Assembly (NCBI RefSeq): GCF_024679095.1 | Contig: NC_066520.1 | Coordinates: 17,729,831-17,793,830, forward strand | Source: Eriocheir sinensis | Taxonomy: Eukaryota > Arthropoda > Malacostraca > Decapoda > Varunidae | DNA length: 64,000 nucleotides | Direction of reading: 5' to 3' | Shown here: one piece after another, positions 11,190 to 20,739 of the stretch | Numbering within the stretch: the stretch's first letter is position 1 | Layout: every line of letters starts with the position of its first letter | Notes under the pieces: model-generated | Seen by the model: the letters and a program-made list of their open reading frames with translations, nothing else | What the model was told of the DNA's origin: nothing | The model's database searches: none | Program-made: the position numbers and the translations under genes

Positions 11190-11745
11190 ATTCCCCTCTT
11201 CCTCCTCCTCTTCGACTATCGCTCTCGTCCCCTCTTCTCTCCTCTCCTCGTTCTCTTTCTCTGCATACCCTCAAATGTTCTCCTCTTCCTCCTCCTCCTC
11301 TACTTTCTCTTTCCTCCTGTTCTTTCTCCTCTACTTTCTCTCTCCTCTCCTCCTTCGCCTCCTTTTTCTCTTCGCCTTTCTCTCTCGTCCCTTCTTCTTT
11401 CCTCTTCTCGTTCCTCTCTATTCATATCCTCAATCTTTTTCCTCTTCTTCCTCCTCTACTTTCACTGCTTTCTCTTTCCTCTTTCTCCTCCTCCTCGCTT
11501 ATCTCTCTCATCCCCTCTCGCTCCCCTCTCCTCGTCCCCTCTTTATTCATATCCTCAATCTTTCCCCTCTTCCTCCTCCCCTACTTTCTCTTTCCTCCCC
11601 CTCTTCTTCTTCGCCTATCTCTCTCTCATCCCCTCCTCTCTTCATTCCTCCTCCCCTCTCTTTTTATATCCTCAATCTTTCTCTTCTTCCTCTCCTACTT
11701 TCTCCTTCCTCCTCCTGCAACGCTGCACCACCCACTCAAACCTTT
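11190..11745 (+). repeat. Polypyrimidine tandem repeat, period about 120 bp
   Basis: ATCCTCAATCTTT recurs at 11426, 11551 and 11668, and a variant TACCCTCAAATG lies near 11264. Each is followed by CCTCTTCCTCC and CTACTTTCTC. The long S/F/L-rich open frame on the + strand is a by-product of the absence of purines. Confidence 0.8.
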
Positions 11746-12046
11746 AACCTCTGCCTTGAAAGAGGAAAGAGAAAGAGGAGGAAGAGGAAGCGGAATACAA
11801 TGAGTGATAGTAATTTCAATCCCATTCAATGTCTTACCCCCGTCGAAGCGAAAGGAAAGACATTCACATCGATACAATGACCCGTGCGGCAACGTTCTCG
11901 TGTGTCGTGGCGCCTCGGTATGTATGGCTTAATATTACACGATGATGAGGCTTATACACGCTCCTTAGTGGGTTATATTGCCGGTGGTGTTAAGGAGAGA
12001 TGCACGTGTTTCCCTGTCGTTATGAATCTGCGTGTTGATGTTATGA
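11746..12046. other. Stretch with no recognised feature
   Basis: A short purine-rich segment (11760-11795) is followed by sequence of ordinary composition. No gene is recognised. Confidence 0.4.
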
Positions 12047-12246
12047 GGCCATATTCCTAAACGTATTTGACAAGGCTTTCATAGGAGTTTTGGGCTTTTC
12101 CAGGGATAGTTCTATGACCCTGGTGGTAGTTTGGCCCTTCTTCTGCACCATGAGCCTTAAAAAAAATCATGATAACCCGACTGATCTCCATTTTAGTCTT
12201 TGGAAGAAAAAAATCTGACCAGCGAATGAGTCTGAGAGTACCGACC
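12047..12246 (+). mobile_element. MITE-like element, copy B
   Basis: It starts GGCCATATTCCTAAACGTAT and ends AGTCTGAGAGTACCGACC, whose complement begins GGTCGGTACTCTCAGACT; the ends are imperfect inverted repeats. The interior has GGCTTTCATAGGAGTTTTGG, TTTCCAGGGATAGTTCTATG, GGTGGTAGTTTGGCCCTTCT and CACCATGAGCCTTAAAA in the same order as copy A. Confidence 0.8.
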
Positions 12247-12777
12247 ATTACCCTTTCTCTGTGGAGGTGTTGCTAAGCCTGAGAGAGCAAGGAAGAGGAG
12301 AAAGAAGGGTGGGAAAGGTTCTGTGTTGCCGTACGTATAGCAGAAGGTAGAAAGGCGTGTTTGCAGCATAAGTAGGAAGTACCGACCTAAACCAGTTTGC
12401 AGAGCGGTGTCGGGTGACCTAACCTGACCTCTTAACGGAGATTACGCACAACGGGAACAGGAAGGAGGAGGAGGAGGAGAGGGATGATGATGATGGGGAG
12501 GAGGTGTTGCCGAATGTGTAGTGGGGTGCGTGTGTGCGTGTGCGTGATTTTAACTGGAATTTCACTCGATGCTGTGCTGGTTACGAACGCAAACACAAGT
12601 CCACATCCCCGGGTCGCGGAAACTGATATCCCTGCAATTTCCACAGACATGAATACGTGTTTGTCTAACTGAAAACCGTAATCAACGCTCCGGGAATGGT
12701 TTAATTATCATCAGCTGGCGGGGTTTGGAGTTTGCTTGTGTTTATGTGACGGTCTAGCGTTTTAGTATAGCATGTAA
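12247..12777. other. Stretch with no recognised gene
   Basis: It contains a short GGAGGAGGA tract (about 12465-12480), a GTGCGTGTG tract (12527-12546) and otherwise ordinary sequence. Confidence 0.4.
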
Positions 12778-12851
12778 TAAATGTTAAGTGTTTGAAAAAT
12801 AGGCAGTATGGTGAAAATGGAAAGATAAAAAGGGGATTGCGTTGTTAAGTG

Positions 12852-12933
<82 letters not shown>

Positions 12934-13425
12934 GGATGTAAGTGCGTAAAAAACGGAGAAAGCAGTTAAAAAGGGAGAGAGAGAAAGGGAATGGGAATGT
13001 TAAGTACGTGAAAAATAGACAAAAGAATTAAAATGAAGAGAGAAAAAAAAGGAATAGAGATTTTAAGTGCGTGGAGAATAGAGGAAACAGTGAAAAAGAA
13101 GAGAGAAAAAAGGAATACAGGGTGTTAGGTGAGTGTGAAATAGAAAAAAAAAGTGAAAAAGGACAGAGAAAAAGGAATGGAGGTGTTAAGTCCATGTAAA
13201 ATAGACATAGCAGTGATAAAGGACAGAGAAAAAGGGGAATTAGAATATAGAGGTCGTGAAAAATAGACAAAAAAAAAAGAGAGAGAAAGGAAATAGATGA
13301 GATAACTGCGTGAAAAATCAACAAAAAACGGTAAAAAAATGGAGAGAGAAAAATAGGAATTGAGATTTTAAGTGCGTGTGAAATAGACAAAACCGCTGAA
13401 AGAAAAAGGAAAGATAAAGAGGGTA
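12778..13425 (+). repeat. 62-bp degenerate minisatellite with an internal GA expansion
   Basis: GTTAAGTGCGTG-like motifs recur at about 12783, 12843, 12936, 12998, 13060, 13123, 13186, 13250, 13303 and 13367, each followed by AAAATAGACAAA and then AAGGACAGAGAAAAAGGAAT. The spacing is about 62 bp except where a pure (GA)n of about 75 bases (12857-12930) sits in the AGAGAGAA portion of one unit. Confidence 0.85.
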
Positions 13426-13788
13426 AATAATGGCTTAGTGGGCGTGGATATGGCGGAGGAGGTTCAGTGGAATGTTGATGGCGGCAGTGCTGGTGTTCAT
13501 GCTGGTAATGGTGCGTGCCGGCGAGGGGAATGGTGCTGCTGATGGTGCTATGGTGGGCGTGAAGGGGACACCTCACGTAACCTTAATTAATTGGATGGAT
13601 ACGTTAAGTGCCTTCACGTGTATGTGTGTGTATGGGTATGGGGAAGGGAGGGAGGGGTGGAGGGTATGTGTGTGTGTGAGCTTTGCCTGAAATAGATAAA
13701 AGTGGAGTTGTGAGTAAGGGAATTGAATCGTCCTTTCGTTTCCATGTAGTTCTATAAGTGAGAATAAAACGCTAATAATAATAAGTAA
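13426..13788. other. Stretch with GGTGCTGATG-type repetition, no gene
   Basis: 13468-13560 is rich in TGGTGCT/TGGCGG motifs and 13620-13680 is G/T-rich. An open frame of about 70 codons has no recognised domain. Confidence 0.35.
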
Positions 13789-13805
13789 ATGAAGAAGAAT
13801 AGGCG

Positions 13806-13869
<64 letters not shown>

Positions 13870-13990
13870 AAAAATAAGACGAAGAAGTAGAAAAATAAGA
13901 CGAAGAAGAAAAAGGAGAGGAAGAAGAAGAACAAAAAGAAGAACAAGAACAGGAACAAGAAAAAAAGATAAAGAAGTAGAAAACAAAGAA
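13770..13990 (+). repeat. (AAT)n passing into (AAG)n and degenerate A/G-rich sequence
   Basis: ATA/AAT triplets run to about 13840, AAG triplets to about 13870, then degenerate AAGAAGAAC and AAAATAAGACG repetition to 13990. The complementary strand reads poly-L/F or poly-S/Y in translation, which is meaningless. Confidence 0.92.
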
Positions 13991-14631
13991 AAAAACTAAT
14001 AATAACCAATGAAAATAATAACCAACATTCATAACTATCTCCACGACAAAACAAAAATAAAGTAAAATACAATCAACCACCAAGACTGCAAACCCCTTAC
14101 CTCACCTCAACACCTGCATAACTAACGAGAAAGAACGTCAGGCAGGTAAAGGGGGGCGAGGCGATGGACAGCTGGGTCAGGGGACAACGCTCAGGGTCTC
14201 GACAGTGGCTCCGGTTGACGCTGGTTTCCCGAGAGACGAGGAGGAGAAGGAGAGAAGGAAGAGGAGGAGGAGGAGGAGGAGGAGGAGGAGGAGAAAGGGT
14301 CATGGCCATCAGTAGAGCCTCACCATAACATCCCATCCACCACCACCGCCTTCACTGTAGCCAATAAGGGATGATGACGAGGGTGATGAAGTCCAGGTGC
14401 TCGATGCAGGGGTACGCGGATCATTGGTATACATCAAATGACTCCTTATCCCCTGCGTTTGTCTCTACATGCGCTGCCTTTTCCTATTTCCCGGGTTTGG
14501 TATTTGTATATAAGTTGCACGAATTGAATTATTATAGTTGTGAAAGTTGTTAAAAGTTTCAGAAAATGGTACAGATAGTTCTAAAAAGCGAAGTGAAACG
14601 CCCTCTAAAGATTCTAATTGTAGTGGAAATT
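13991..14631. other. Unassigned stretch with a (GAG)n tract
   Basis: A (GAG)n/(GGA)n tract lies at about 14238-14293. The rest is of mixed composition with no gene recognised. Confidence 0.4.
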
Positions 14632-14799
14632 TGATATTCTCCACAACGCAATCAGGTTAGCATATGATTTCAATAAGAGAAAGAAAGAGAATAAAAAGGT
14701 GAATCCGGAAACATTGAATCAGTCACACAAGTCCAAAAGAAGTAGATGGAGTGGACATTCGATATTCTCTATGACCCAATCAGGTTAGCATATGATTTC

Positions 14800-14854
<55 letters not shown>

Positions 14855-14905
14855 AAATAAAAGAAAAGTGAATCCGGAACCATTGAATCAGTCACACACT
14901 CACAC
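14632..14905 (+). repeat. 129-bp tandem duplication; only copy two carries a GA expansion
   Basis: GATATTCTCCACAACGCAAT at 14632 and GATATTCTCTATGACCCAAT at 14761 begin two copies. Both then have CAGGTTAGCATATGATTTCA and, later, GTGAATCCGGAA and CATTGAATCAGTCACACA. Copy one holds a short GAGAAAGAAAGAGAAT in the middle; copy two has a pure (GA)n of about 48 bases in the same position. Confidence 0.92.
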
Positions 14906-15176
14906 TAGTCTAACCGGGAACAGGACACGCGCCGGACACATGCCGCCTGAACCCGATAGCCTGAGTGACTCACCTGCCGCTGGAATGGTGCAGGCTCCTC
15001 ATTATCCCTAAGCCGTGTCGTCCGCCTCCAGTACCCTCTCGGTTTTATGGTTATCGCCGCGCATTTAGTCAGCTTCCAATACCTGCTCCCATTTTCTACG
15101 TGTGTGGGGGTTGGGGTGTAGGTGTGGGTGGATGTAGGTGTACCTTCCCCCATGTTATATGCCTTCTGTGATACTC

Positions 15177-15666
15177 TTGTATCGTCTCCGCCAGTTCTTC
15201 TCCCCCGCACAGTTGCTATCCATATACAGGGGCCTTGTCCGCCCTCGTATGGAGTATGCATCTCATGTATGGGGGGACTCCACTCCACAGCTCTCTTGGA
15301 CAGAGTGGAGTCTAAGGCTCTTCGTTTCATCAGCTCTCCTCCTCTAACTGATAGTCTTCTACCTCTTAAATTCCGCCGCCATGTTGCTTCTCTATCTTCT
15401 ATCGATATTTTCACGCTAACTGCTCTTCTGAACTTGCTAACTGCATGCCTCCCCCCCCTCCCGCGGCCCCGCTGCACACGACTTTCTACTCTTGCTCATC
15501 CCTATACTATCCAAACCCCTTATGCAAGAGTGAACCAGCATCTTCTTTCCTTCACCCCTTACACTGGTAAACTCTGGAACAGTCTTCCTTCGTCTGTATT
15601 TCCTCCTGCCTATGACTTGTCCTCTTTCAAGAAGAGTGTATCAAGACACCTCTACACCCGAAATTG
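15177..15666 (+). pseudogene. Remnant of the LINE reverse-transcriptase C-terminal region, frameshifted
   Basis: The first part reads LYRLRQFFSPAQLLSIYRGL followed by VRPRMEYASHVWGDST, typical of the region after the reverse-transcriptase palm and thumb in Jockey/CR1-type LINEs. Near 15292-15296 the frame shifts by one base and continues as LLDRVESKALRFISSPPLTD, later HPYTIQTPYARVNQHLLSF and TGKLWNSLPSSVFPPAYDL, ending FKKSVSRHLYTRN and TGA at 15664-15666. The frameshift plus the 5' truncation show that it is dead. The stop codon is followed directly by the shared tail sequence. Confidence 0.85.
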
Positions 15667-15785
15667 ACCTCTCTTTTGGCTACTCTATTATTTTCTGTTG
15701 TTGGGAGCGGCAAGTAGCGGGCTTTTTTATATATACACTGTTTTTGTTGCCCTTGTTGTAAAAACAAAAACAAAAAAACTGTGAT
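15177..15785 (+). mobile_element. 5'-truncated LINE (non-LTR retrotransposon), Jockey/CR1-like
   Basis: The insertion is bounded by a 9-bp direct repeat GTGATACTC at 15168-15176 and 15786-15794, as expected for target-primed reverse transcription. It contains the C-terminal end of a reverse-transcriptase polyprotein, a 3' tail with AAGTAGCGGGCTTTTTTATA and an A-rich end (AAAAACAAAAACAAAAAAAC). The catalytic reverse-transcriptase core and the endonuclease are missing because of 5' truncation. Five further copies of its tail lie in the window (7486, 9257, 19394, 46932, 50726). The clade call is my reading of the protein remnant; the LINE nature is well supported. Confidence 0.88.
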
Positions 15786-15849
15786 GTGATACTCGCTATG
15801 TTTTCAAGTATTCATTCTTTCCCAGTTTTTCACACCCCGGGTTTTCTTC

Positions 15850-16050
15850 TGATTTCCCTATTTTAACTTGCCGATAACCCCATAGCCACTCAACTCGGCT
15901 ATTTTCTTTTATATTTCATTATTGATTTGGCTTTTTGTTATATATATCCATGGACTATTTTCATGTTGTCTTTTATTGTTTTCCATATCAGCATCATCAT
16001 TGTTTTAATCATCGGAATCATCGAGTTTATATGTTTTAACTCACTAAATG
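15850..16050 (+). repeat. AT-rich dispersed repeat, copy 1 (others at 18195 and 18650)
   Basis: CTTGCCGATAACCCCATAGC, CACTCAACTCGGCTATTTTC, TTATTGATTTGGCTTTTTG and CATCATTGTTTTAATCATCG occur in order. The same ordered motifs recur around 18675-18960. No termini or coding potential are evident. Confidence 0.65.
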
Positions 16051-16057
16051 ACTGAAC

Positions 16058-17057
16058 GCATCTGCCATATATATAGGTTACCATTGCCTTGACTAAATAT
16101 AAGAAAAACCTAACCTAACCTAACCTGACCTAATCTAACCTAACCTAACACACCCCGTCTTGACTAAATATAAGAAAAACCTAACCTAACCTAACCTGAC
16201 CTAATCTAACCTAACCTAACACACCCCGTCTTGGCTAAATATCAGATAAACCTAACCTAACACACCCCGTCTTGACTAAATATAAGAAAAACCTAACCTA
16301 ACCATACCTAACCTAACCTAACCTAACACACCCCGTCTTGACTAAATATAAGAAAAACCTAACCTAACCATACCTAACCTAACCTAACCTAACACACCCC
16401 GTCTTGACTAAATATAAGAAAAACCTAACCTAACCTAACCTGACCTAATCTAACCTAACCTAACACACCCCGTCTTGACTAAATATAAGAAAAACCTAAC
16501 CTAACCTAACCTGACCTAATCTAACCTAACCTAACACACCCCGTCTTGGCTAAATATCAGATAAACCTAACCTAACACACCCCGTCTTGACTAAATATAA
16601 GAAAAACCTAACCTAACCATACCTAACCTAACCTAACCTAACACACCCCGTCTTGACTAAATATAAGATAAACTTAACCTACCACACCCCGTCTAGACTA
16701 AATATAAGAAAAACCTAACCTAACCTAACCTAACACACCCCGTCTTGACTAAATATAAGATAAACCTAACCTACCACACCCCGCCTAGACTAAATATAAG
16801 AAAAACCTAACCTAACCTAACCTAACACACCCCGTCTTGACTAAATATAAGATAAACCTAACCTAACACACCCCGTCTTGACTAAATATAAGAAAAACCT
16901 AACCTAACCTAACCTAACACACCCCGTCTTGACTAAATATAAGAAAAACCTAACCTAACGTAACCTAACACACTCCGTTTTTTTACTTACTAACTAACTA
17001 ACCACGCATCTACCATATACACAAGTCACCATTGCCTAAAGTTGATATAGGAAAAAA
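16058..17057 (+). repeat. CCTAA (arthropod telomere-type) higher-order array with direct-repeat borders
   Basis: Short runs of CCTAA, the complement of the arthropod telomere repeat TTAGG, alternate about 16 times with the spacer ACACCCCGTCTTGACTAAAT followed by ATAAGAAAAAC. Sub-units come in several lengths. A block of about 255 bp (16092-16345) recurs about 315 bp downstream (16407-16663). The array is bounded by diverged direct repeats, CGCATCTGCCATATATATAG at 16058 and CGCATCTACCATATACACAA at 17005. The orientation is constant. It is interstitial, since ordinary sequence continues on both sides. Confidence 0.95.
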
Positions 17058-17405
17058 GATGCATTCAGTTACGTGAGAAAAATAAAGATAAAGAAACCAA
17101 CACCATTTCCGTTTACTTACACGAGCTCGAGGTAAACAAACACAGACAAGCAAGAAAGTAAGCAAGTAAACAAGTCAGCAATGCATTTTGACTTTCACGA
17201 ACGCAGCATTACTTTTTCCTCACCTCTTGGCACGCATCCACTTAGACAAACAAACACGCAAATAAATAAACCTCACCTCACTTCTACCCCCTCTCCCTCT
17301 TCCTCTCCCTCCCTCTCCCCAATGCTGTTCCTTCGTTCAAGAGGAGAGGAATGTGCTGTCGAGGCGAGGGCGAGGTGGGGCCAGGGGACATTTCCTCTTG
17401 ATGAC

Positions 17406-17410
<5 letters not shown>
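17058..17410. other. Stretch with no recognised gene
   Basis: It contains AAACAAACAC/AAGCAAG-type repetition (17130-17180) and a short pyrimidine tract (17285-17320). Confidence 0.35.

Positions 17411-17458
<48 letters not shown>
17411..17458. repeat. (GA)n microsatellite
   Basis: Pure GA alternation of about 48 bases, followed by a G-rich segment. Confidence 0.97.
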
Positions 17459-17461
<3 letters not shown>

Positions 17462-17521
17462 GGGGGAGGGTGGAGTTGGCAGGTGTTACGGGGGAGGAGT
17501 GAGCAGGACAGGACATGCCGA

Positions 17522-17522
<1 letters not shown>

Positions 17523-17565
<43 letters not shown>
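17523..17565. repeat. (AC)n microsatellite
   Basis: Pure AC alternation of about 43 bases, 65 bp after the GA tract. Confidence 0.97.
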
Positions 17566-17566
<1 letters not shown>

Positions 17567-17757
17567 CCGCCCATACACAGACGGATTGCCATGTGGACTG
17601 GATGGATTATTACAGCTACTTACCATGGCAATGCACTATGTAATTCCTGCATAATAACGGCGGGGAATGAGTTGTTTGCATTCCACTTCCTCCCCGCCTC
17701 TTTACACACCTCAATGCTCTGCCGTTAGCTGTGTCATGTGACGGGGTAGTATGCATT

Positions 17758-17810
17758 CACACACACACACACACACGCACACACACACATACACACGCAC
17801 ACACACACAC
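17758..17810. repeat. Interrupted (CA)n microsatellite
   Basis: CA alternation with GC and AT interruptions, about 53 bases. Confidence 0.95.
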
Positions 17811-17909
17811 CTTATTTTGTCCCTGGGTTGAAGAGATTACTGTACCAAGCTTTTTTCTTTTGGGCTTTCAGATGGGGTGAAAGGGAAAGTGTATGTGTGG
17901 GTAGGTGTT

Positions 17910-18022
<113 letters not shown>

Positions 18023-18194
18023 AAAAATTATGTGAGCCGTAACGTTAGAATTATTCGTTTAGAGATAATCACAGTGTTTTATTTTTTTATTCAGTATTGT
18101 CTCATTTCCTTTTAAGTAATTTTGTATATTTATTTCTTATCTCTTTATTTATTCATATATTTACCTGCGCAGTTTAAACCACAAATATTTTTCT

Positions 18195-18370
18195 TTTTTG
18201 ATGTCAGAAATATCAAGTTTGTTTATTTATTTATTTTTTGTTTGTTTGTTTCCTCTCGACTGGATGCTGTCAAGTTGTACATCAAATTTTTTTTTTTTTT
18301 TTTTTTTCATTTACGAACCATTGTCAAGCTTTCTTTTTTTTTACATCCACGATTCTTTACAACTCTGTCA
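18195..18370 (+). repeat. AT-rich dispersed repeat, copy 2 (3' part)
   Basis: The order is ATGTCAGAAATATCAAGTTT, CCTCTCGACTGGATGCTGTC, AAGTTGTA, T-run, TACGAACCATTGTCAAGCTT. It parallels 18928-19045, which reads CATCAGAATTATCAAGTTTT, CCTCTCAACTGAATGTTTTC, AAGTTGTA and AAGAACTATTGTCAAACTTT. Confidence 0.7.
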
Positions 18371-18649
18371 GCAGGATGTCGTGGTTGTCAGCGCTAAGAC
18401 GACGAGGCATTTGTTATTCATCGTTAATTTTATTTCCTTATCTTTATTCTTCTTTCATTTTTTTTCCATCCGTTGTCCTCTCTGACCTTTCCCTCACATC
18501 ATTATTCTACTCCTCGTCCCTCCCCCGCTGCTGAGGTCACCTTGAACCCCCTGAACCCCTGCATGCCCCCACACCTCCCCGCCGCCGAGCCCGCTAATGC
18601 ATCCACCTCACTCCTGTCACCATATTGTATCGGGTTATTCAGCGGCTGA

Positions 18650-19045
18650 CTCTCGCGTTCCTTTCCGGATACCGTTTTTTACCTTGCCGATATCTCCATA
18701 GACACTCAATGCGGGTATTTTTTCTCGTGGATATGGTTATTGATTTGGCTTTTTTCTTTCTTTTTTTTATATCCGGGAACTATTTTATTTCATGTGTTGC
18801 TTCCTATTTCGTCGCCTCTCAACTCAGGTATTTTCTCGTGTATATAGTTATTGATTTGGATATTTTATGTTCGTGAGCTGTTTTATTTTGTCATATTTTG
18901 TTTCTCGTGTCGTCGTCATTGTTTTCATCATCAGAATTATCAAGTTTTATTGTTTTTCCTCTCAACTGAATGTTTTCAAGTTGTAGTCGTTATTTTTTTT
19001 CACTTAAGAACTATTGTCAAACTTTCATAATGATTCTGTCTACTA
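18650..19045 (+). repeat. AT-rich dispersed repeat, copy 3 (with an internal duplication)
   Basis: The left part matches 15850-16050 (CTTGCCGATATCTCCATAG, TTATTGATTTGGCTTTTTTC). The segment GGTATTTTTTCTCGTGGATA with TTATTGATTTGG recurs as GGTATTTTCTCGTGTATATA with TTATTGATTTGG about 125 bp later. The right part matches 18195-18370. Confidence 0.7.
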
Positions 19046-19049
19046 TTTT

Positions 19050-19105
19050 TTATACTACTACTACCACTACTACTACTACTACTACTACTAACAACAACAA
19101 CAGCA
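19050..19105 (+). repeat. (ACT)n passing into (AAC)n
   Basis: ACT triplets with one interruption run to about 19090, then AAC/CAG triplets to 19105. Confidence 0.92.
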
Positions 19106-19209
19106 ACGCCTCAGTTCACACACCAAGGAGGTTTTTTTAGGGTTTTAGTCTGGACATGGGAATCGGAAGCCATACACTTCGTCAAGGTTTCGAGTCAGAG
19201 AGAGCAGCG

Positions 19210-19210
<1 letters not shown>

Positions 19211-19289
<79 letters not shown>
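19211..19289. repeat. (CA)n microsatellite
   Basis: Pure CA alternation of about 79 bases. Confidence 0.98.
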
Positions 19290-19292
<3 letters not shown>

Positions 19293-19393
19293 GAGATTCA
19301 TAGTGCTTTTTAATCGCGTATCTTCAGCCCAATTACTTTATCACTGGTTGTTGCTCGACAGTATACCCGAAGACGGTCTTGTGCTGTCCATCC

Positions 19394-19421
19394 GAATTTG
19401 ACCCTCTCCTTTTGGCTTCTC

Positions 19422-19453
<32 letters not shown>

Positions 19454-19520
19454 AGTGCATAGCGGACCTTTTTTTTTTTGTTTTGCCCTTGAGCTGCTTC
19501 CTCTGCTGTAAAAGAAAATG
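19394..19520 (+). mobile_element. LINE 3'-tail fragment including the stop-codon region
   Basis: CCGAATTTGACCCTCTCCTT parallels CCGAAATTGACCTCTCTTTT at the stop codon of the LINE at 15177. It is followed by a T-run, GAGTGCATAGCGGACC, TGCCCTTGAGCTGCTTCC and TCTGCTGTAAAAG. Homology appears to begin just upstream of the stop codon. Confidence 0.7.
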
Positions 19521-19868
19521 GTGGTAAATGCATTGTTTTCTGGAGAAGTAGTAAGAAATAAATATCACGTAATATCCTGCACTTTAAATATCATGTGGAA
19601 GGTGGCTTAAAATAATGATAATATACTTCCGAAGCCGTTTGTTAAAAGAACTGAAGTCGTAGGAAGCAGGGAATACAATACAGCAACGCGAATGAGGCTG
19701 TTCAAACACTTACCTGTGAAATTGTAACCACCATAAGATGATTCGTTATAACCTACCTGTGCTGTACTAATGAGGTTATTTTCTCTTTCTTTATAGGTAA
19801 GTGTGTACATCGGAGTTCTCGCCATGGAGTGTCGTGAGTACAGCAGCTGGGTGACTCAGTGCTGATGG
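19521..19868. other. Stretch with no recognised gene
   Basis: A polypyrimidine-AG followed by GTAAGT (TTTCTTTATAGGTAAGTGTG near 19788) looks splice-like by chance, but no conserved frame follows: the ATG at 19824 opens only 13 codons. Confidence 0.35.
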
Positions 19869-19889
19869 TTTATATTTCTTTTTATTTGT

Positions 19890-20130
19890 CTAGTTAAAGT
19901 TATCTGGTGCGTAAGTTATATTAAGAGAGTCGTCAGTGAATGGCCTACCAGTCTATTTCTATCTTCCTTTTTTCGTAAGTTAGCTGGTTTGAAAGTTATG
20001 AAAAGAAAGTTGTCATTGCATGGTATGTATGTCTTCCTATCTTCTGTTTGTTGCTAATGCTGCTTTTGTTTCCATCCTTTTCTCATAAGTTAGCTGGTTC
20101 GTAAGTTATATAAGAGTTGTCCGTGTTTCT
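19890..20130 (+). repeat. About 100-bp tandem repeat, three diverged copies
   Basis: AGTTATCTGGTGCGTAAGTT, AGTTAGCTGGTTTGAAAGTT and AGTTAGCTGGTTCGTAAGTT occur near 19897, 19977 and 20087. Each is followed by an AAGAGAGTCGTCAGTG or AAGAAAGTTGTCATTG or AAGAGTTGTCCGTG motif. Confidence 0.7.
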
Positions 20131-20136
20131 AGCTCT

Positions 20137-20230
20137 TTTGATTTAACTTTGAATCACTGCATTGTTTTGGTGTGTCCACATATCATATTTGTTTACCCGT
20201 CCTTCTTTTTCCTTTCTTCCATTTCTTTCT
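20137..20230 (+). repeat. Dispersed duplicate, copy 1 (partner at 21880)
   Basis: TTTTGATTTAACTTTGAATC, ACTGCATTGTTTTGGTGTG and CCACATATCATATTTGTTTA, followed by a CCTTTCTTCC tract. They match 21880-21975 with few differences. Confidence 0.8.
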
Positions 20231-20739
20231 CTTATGTCTGTTGCTAAGGCTGGTGTTGTTATTGTTGCTGTTACCCTTCTCTTGGTTCTAGGAAAGTGTA
20301 CTTCATACCTTCTGTTTGTTGGTAAGGGGAGGGAGAAAAGCTAAAGGGAAAAATAGCGCAGGTGTGTTAGTGTGTGAGAGGGGAGAGAGGGTGAGGAAGA
20401 GAGGTTACTTTATCTGTGCTGGAATGCGGGGTTGAATGAGGGGGTTTTGCAAAGATCCAGACGAGTCAGCACGAGACAATGGGACCTACATCTGACTCGA
20501 GGGACGGAGAATGTCACGGTGAAGGGAAGGTGAAGGAGTCCGGAGAGAGAGAGCTGGTAAAAAATGTAATGCCCTGCGCCTCCCCTACAGACAGACAGAA
20601 AGACTTATACAATCGTTCTCTACCTGTCTCCTCTCCCCGTTAAAAATACATACACACCAACGAACAGACGAACGAAAATACACCATAATGTGACGTGTTG
20701 AAGTTATTATTGTCCTTTGAAATTATTTATGAGCATTAG
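20231..20739. other. Stretch with no recognised gene
   Basis: Ordinary composition becoming purine-rich after 20330; ACAGACAG and GAACAGACGAACG short repeats lie near 20590 and 20662. Confidence 0.35.

Noticed and set aside
15122..15667. A 181-codon open frame as a host gene
   Set aside because: Its second half is the C-terminal part of a LINE polyprotein in a shifted frame; the first part before 15177 is unrelated flanking DNA read by chance.
16058..17057. A chromosome end
   Set aside because: Ordinary sequence continues for tens of kilobases on both sides and the CCTAA runs are short and interrupted, so this is interstitial.
19730..19870. A splice-acceptor-like site followed by a short ATG frame
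   Set aside because: The frame stops after 13 codons and the acceptor is followed at once by GTAAGT, which is not informative on its own.
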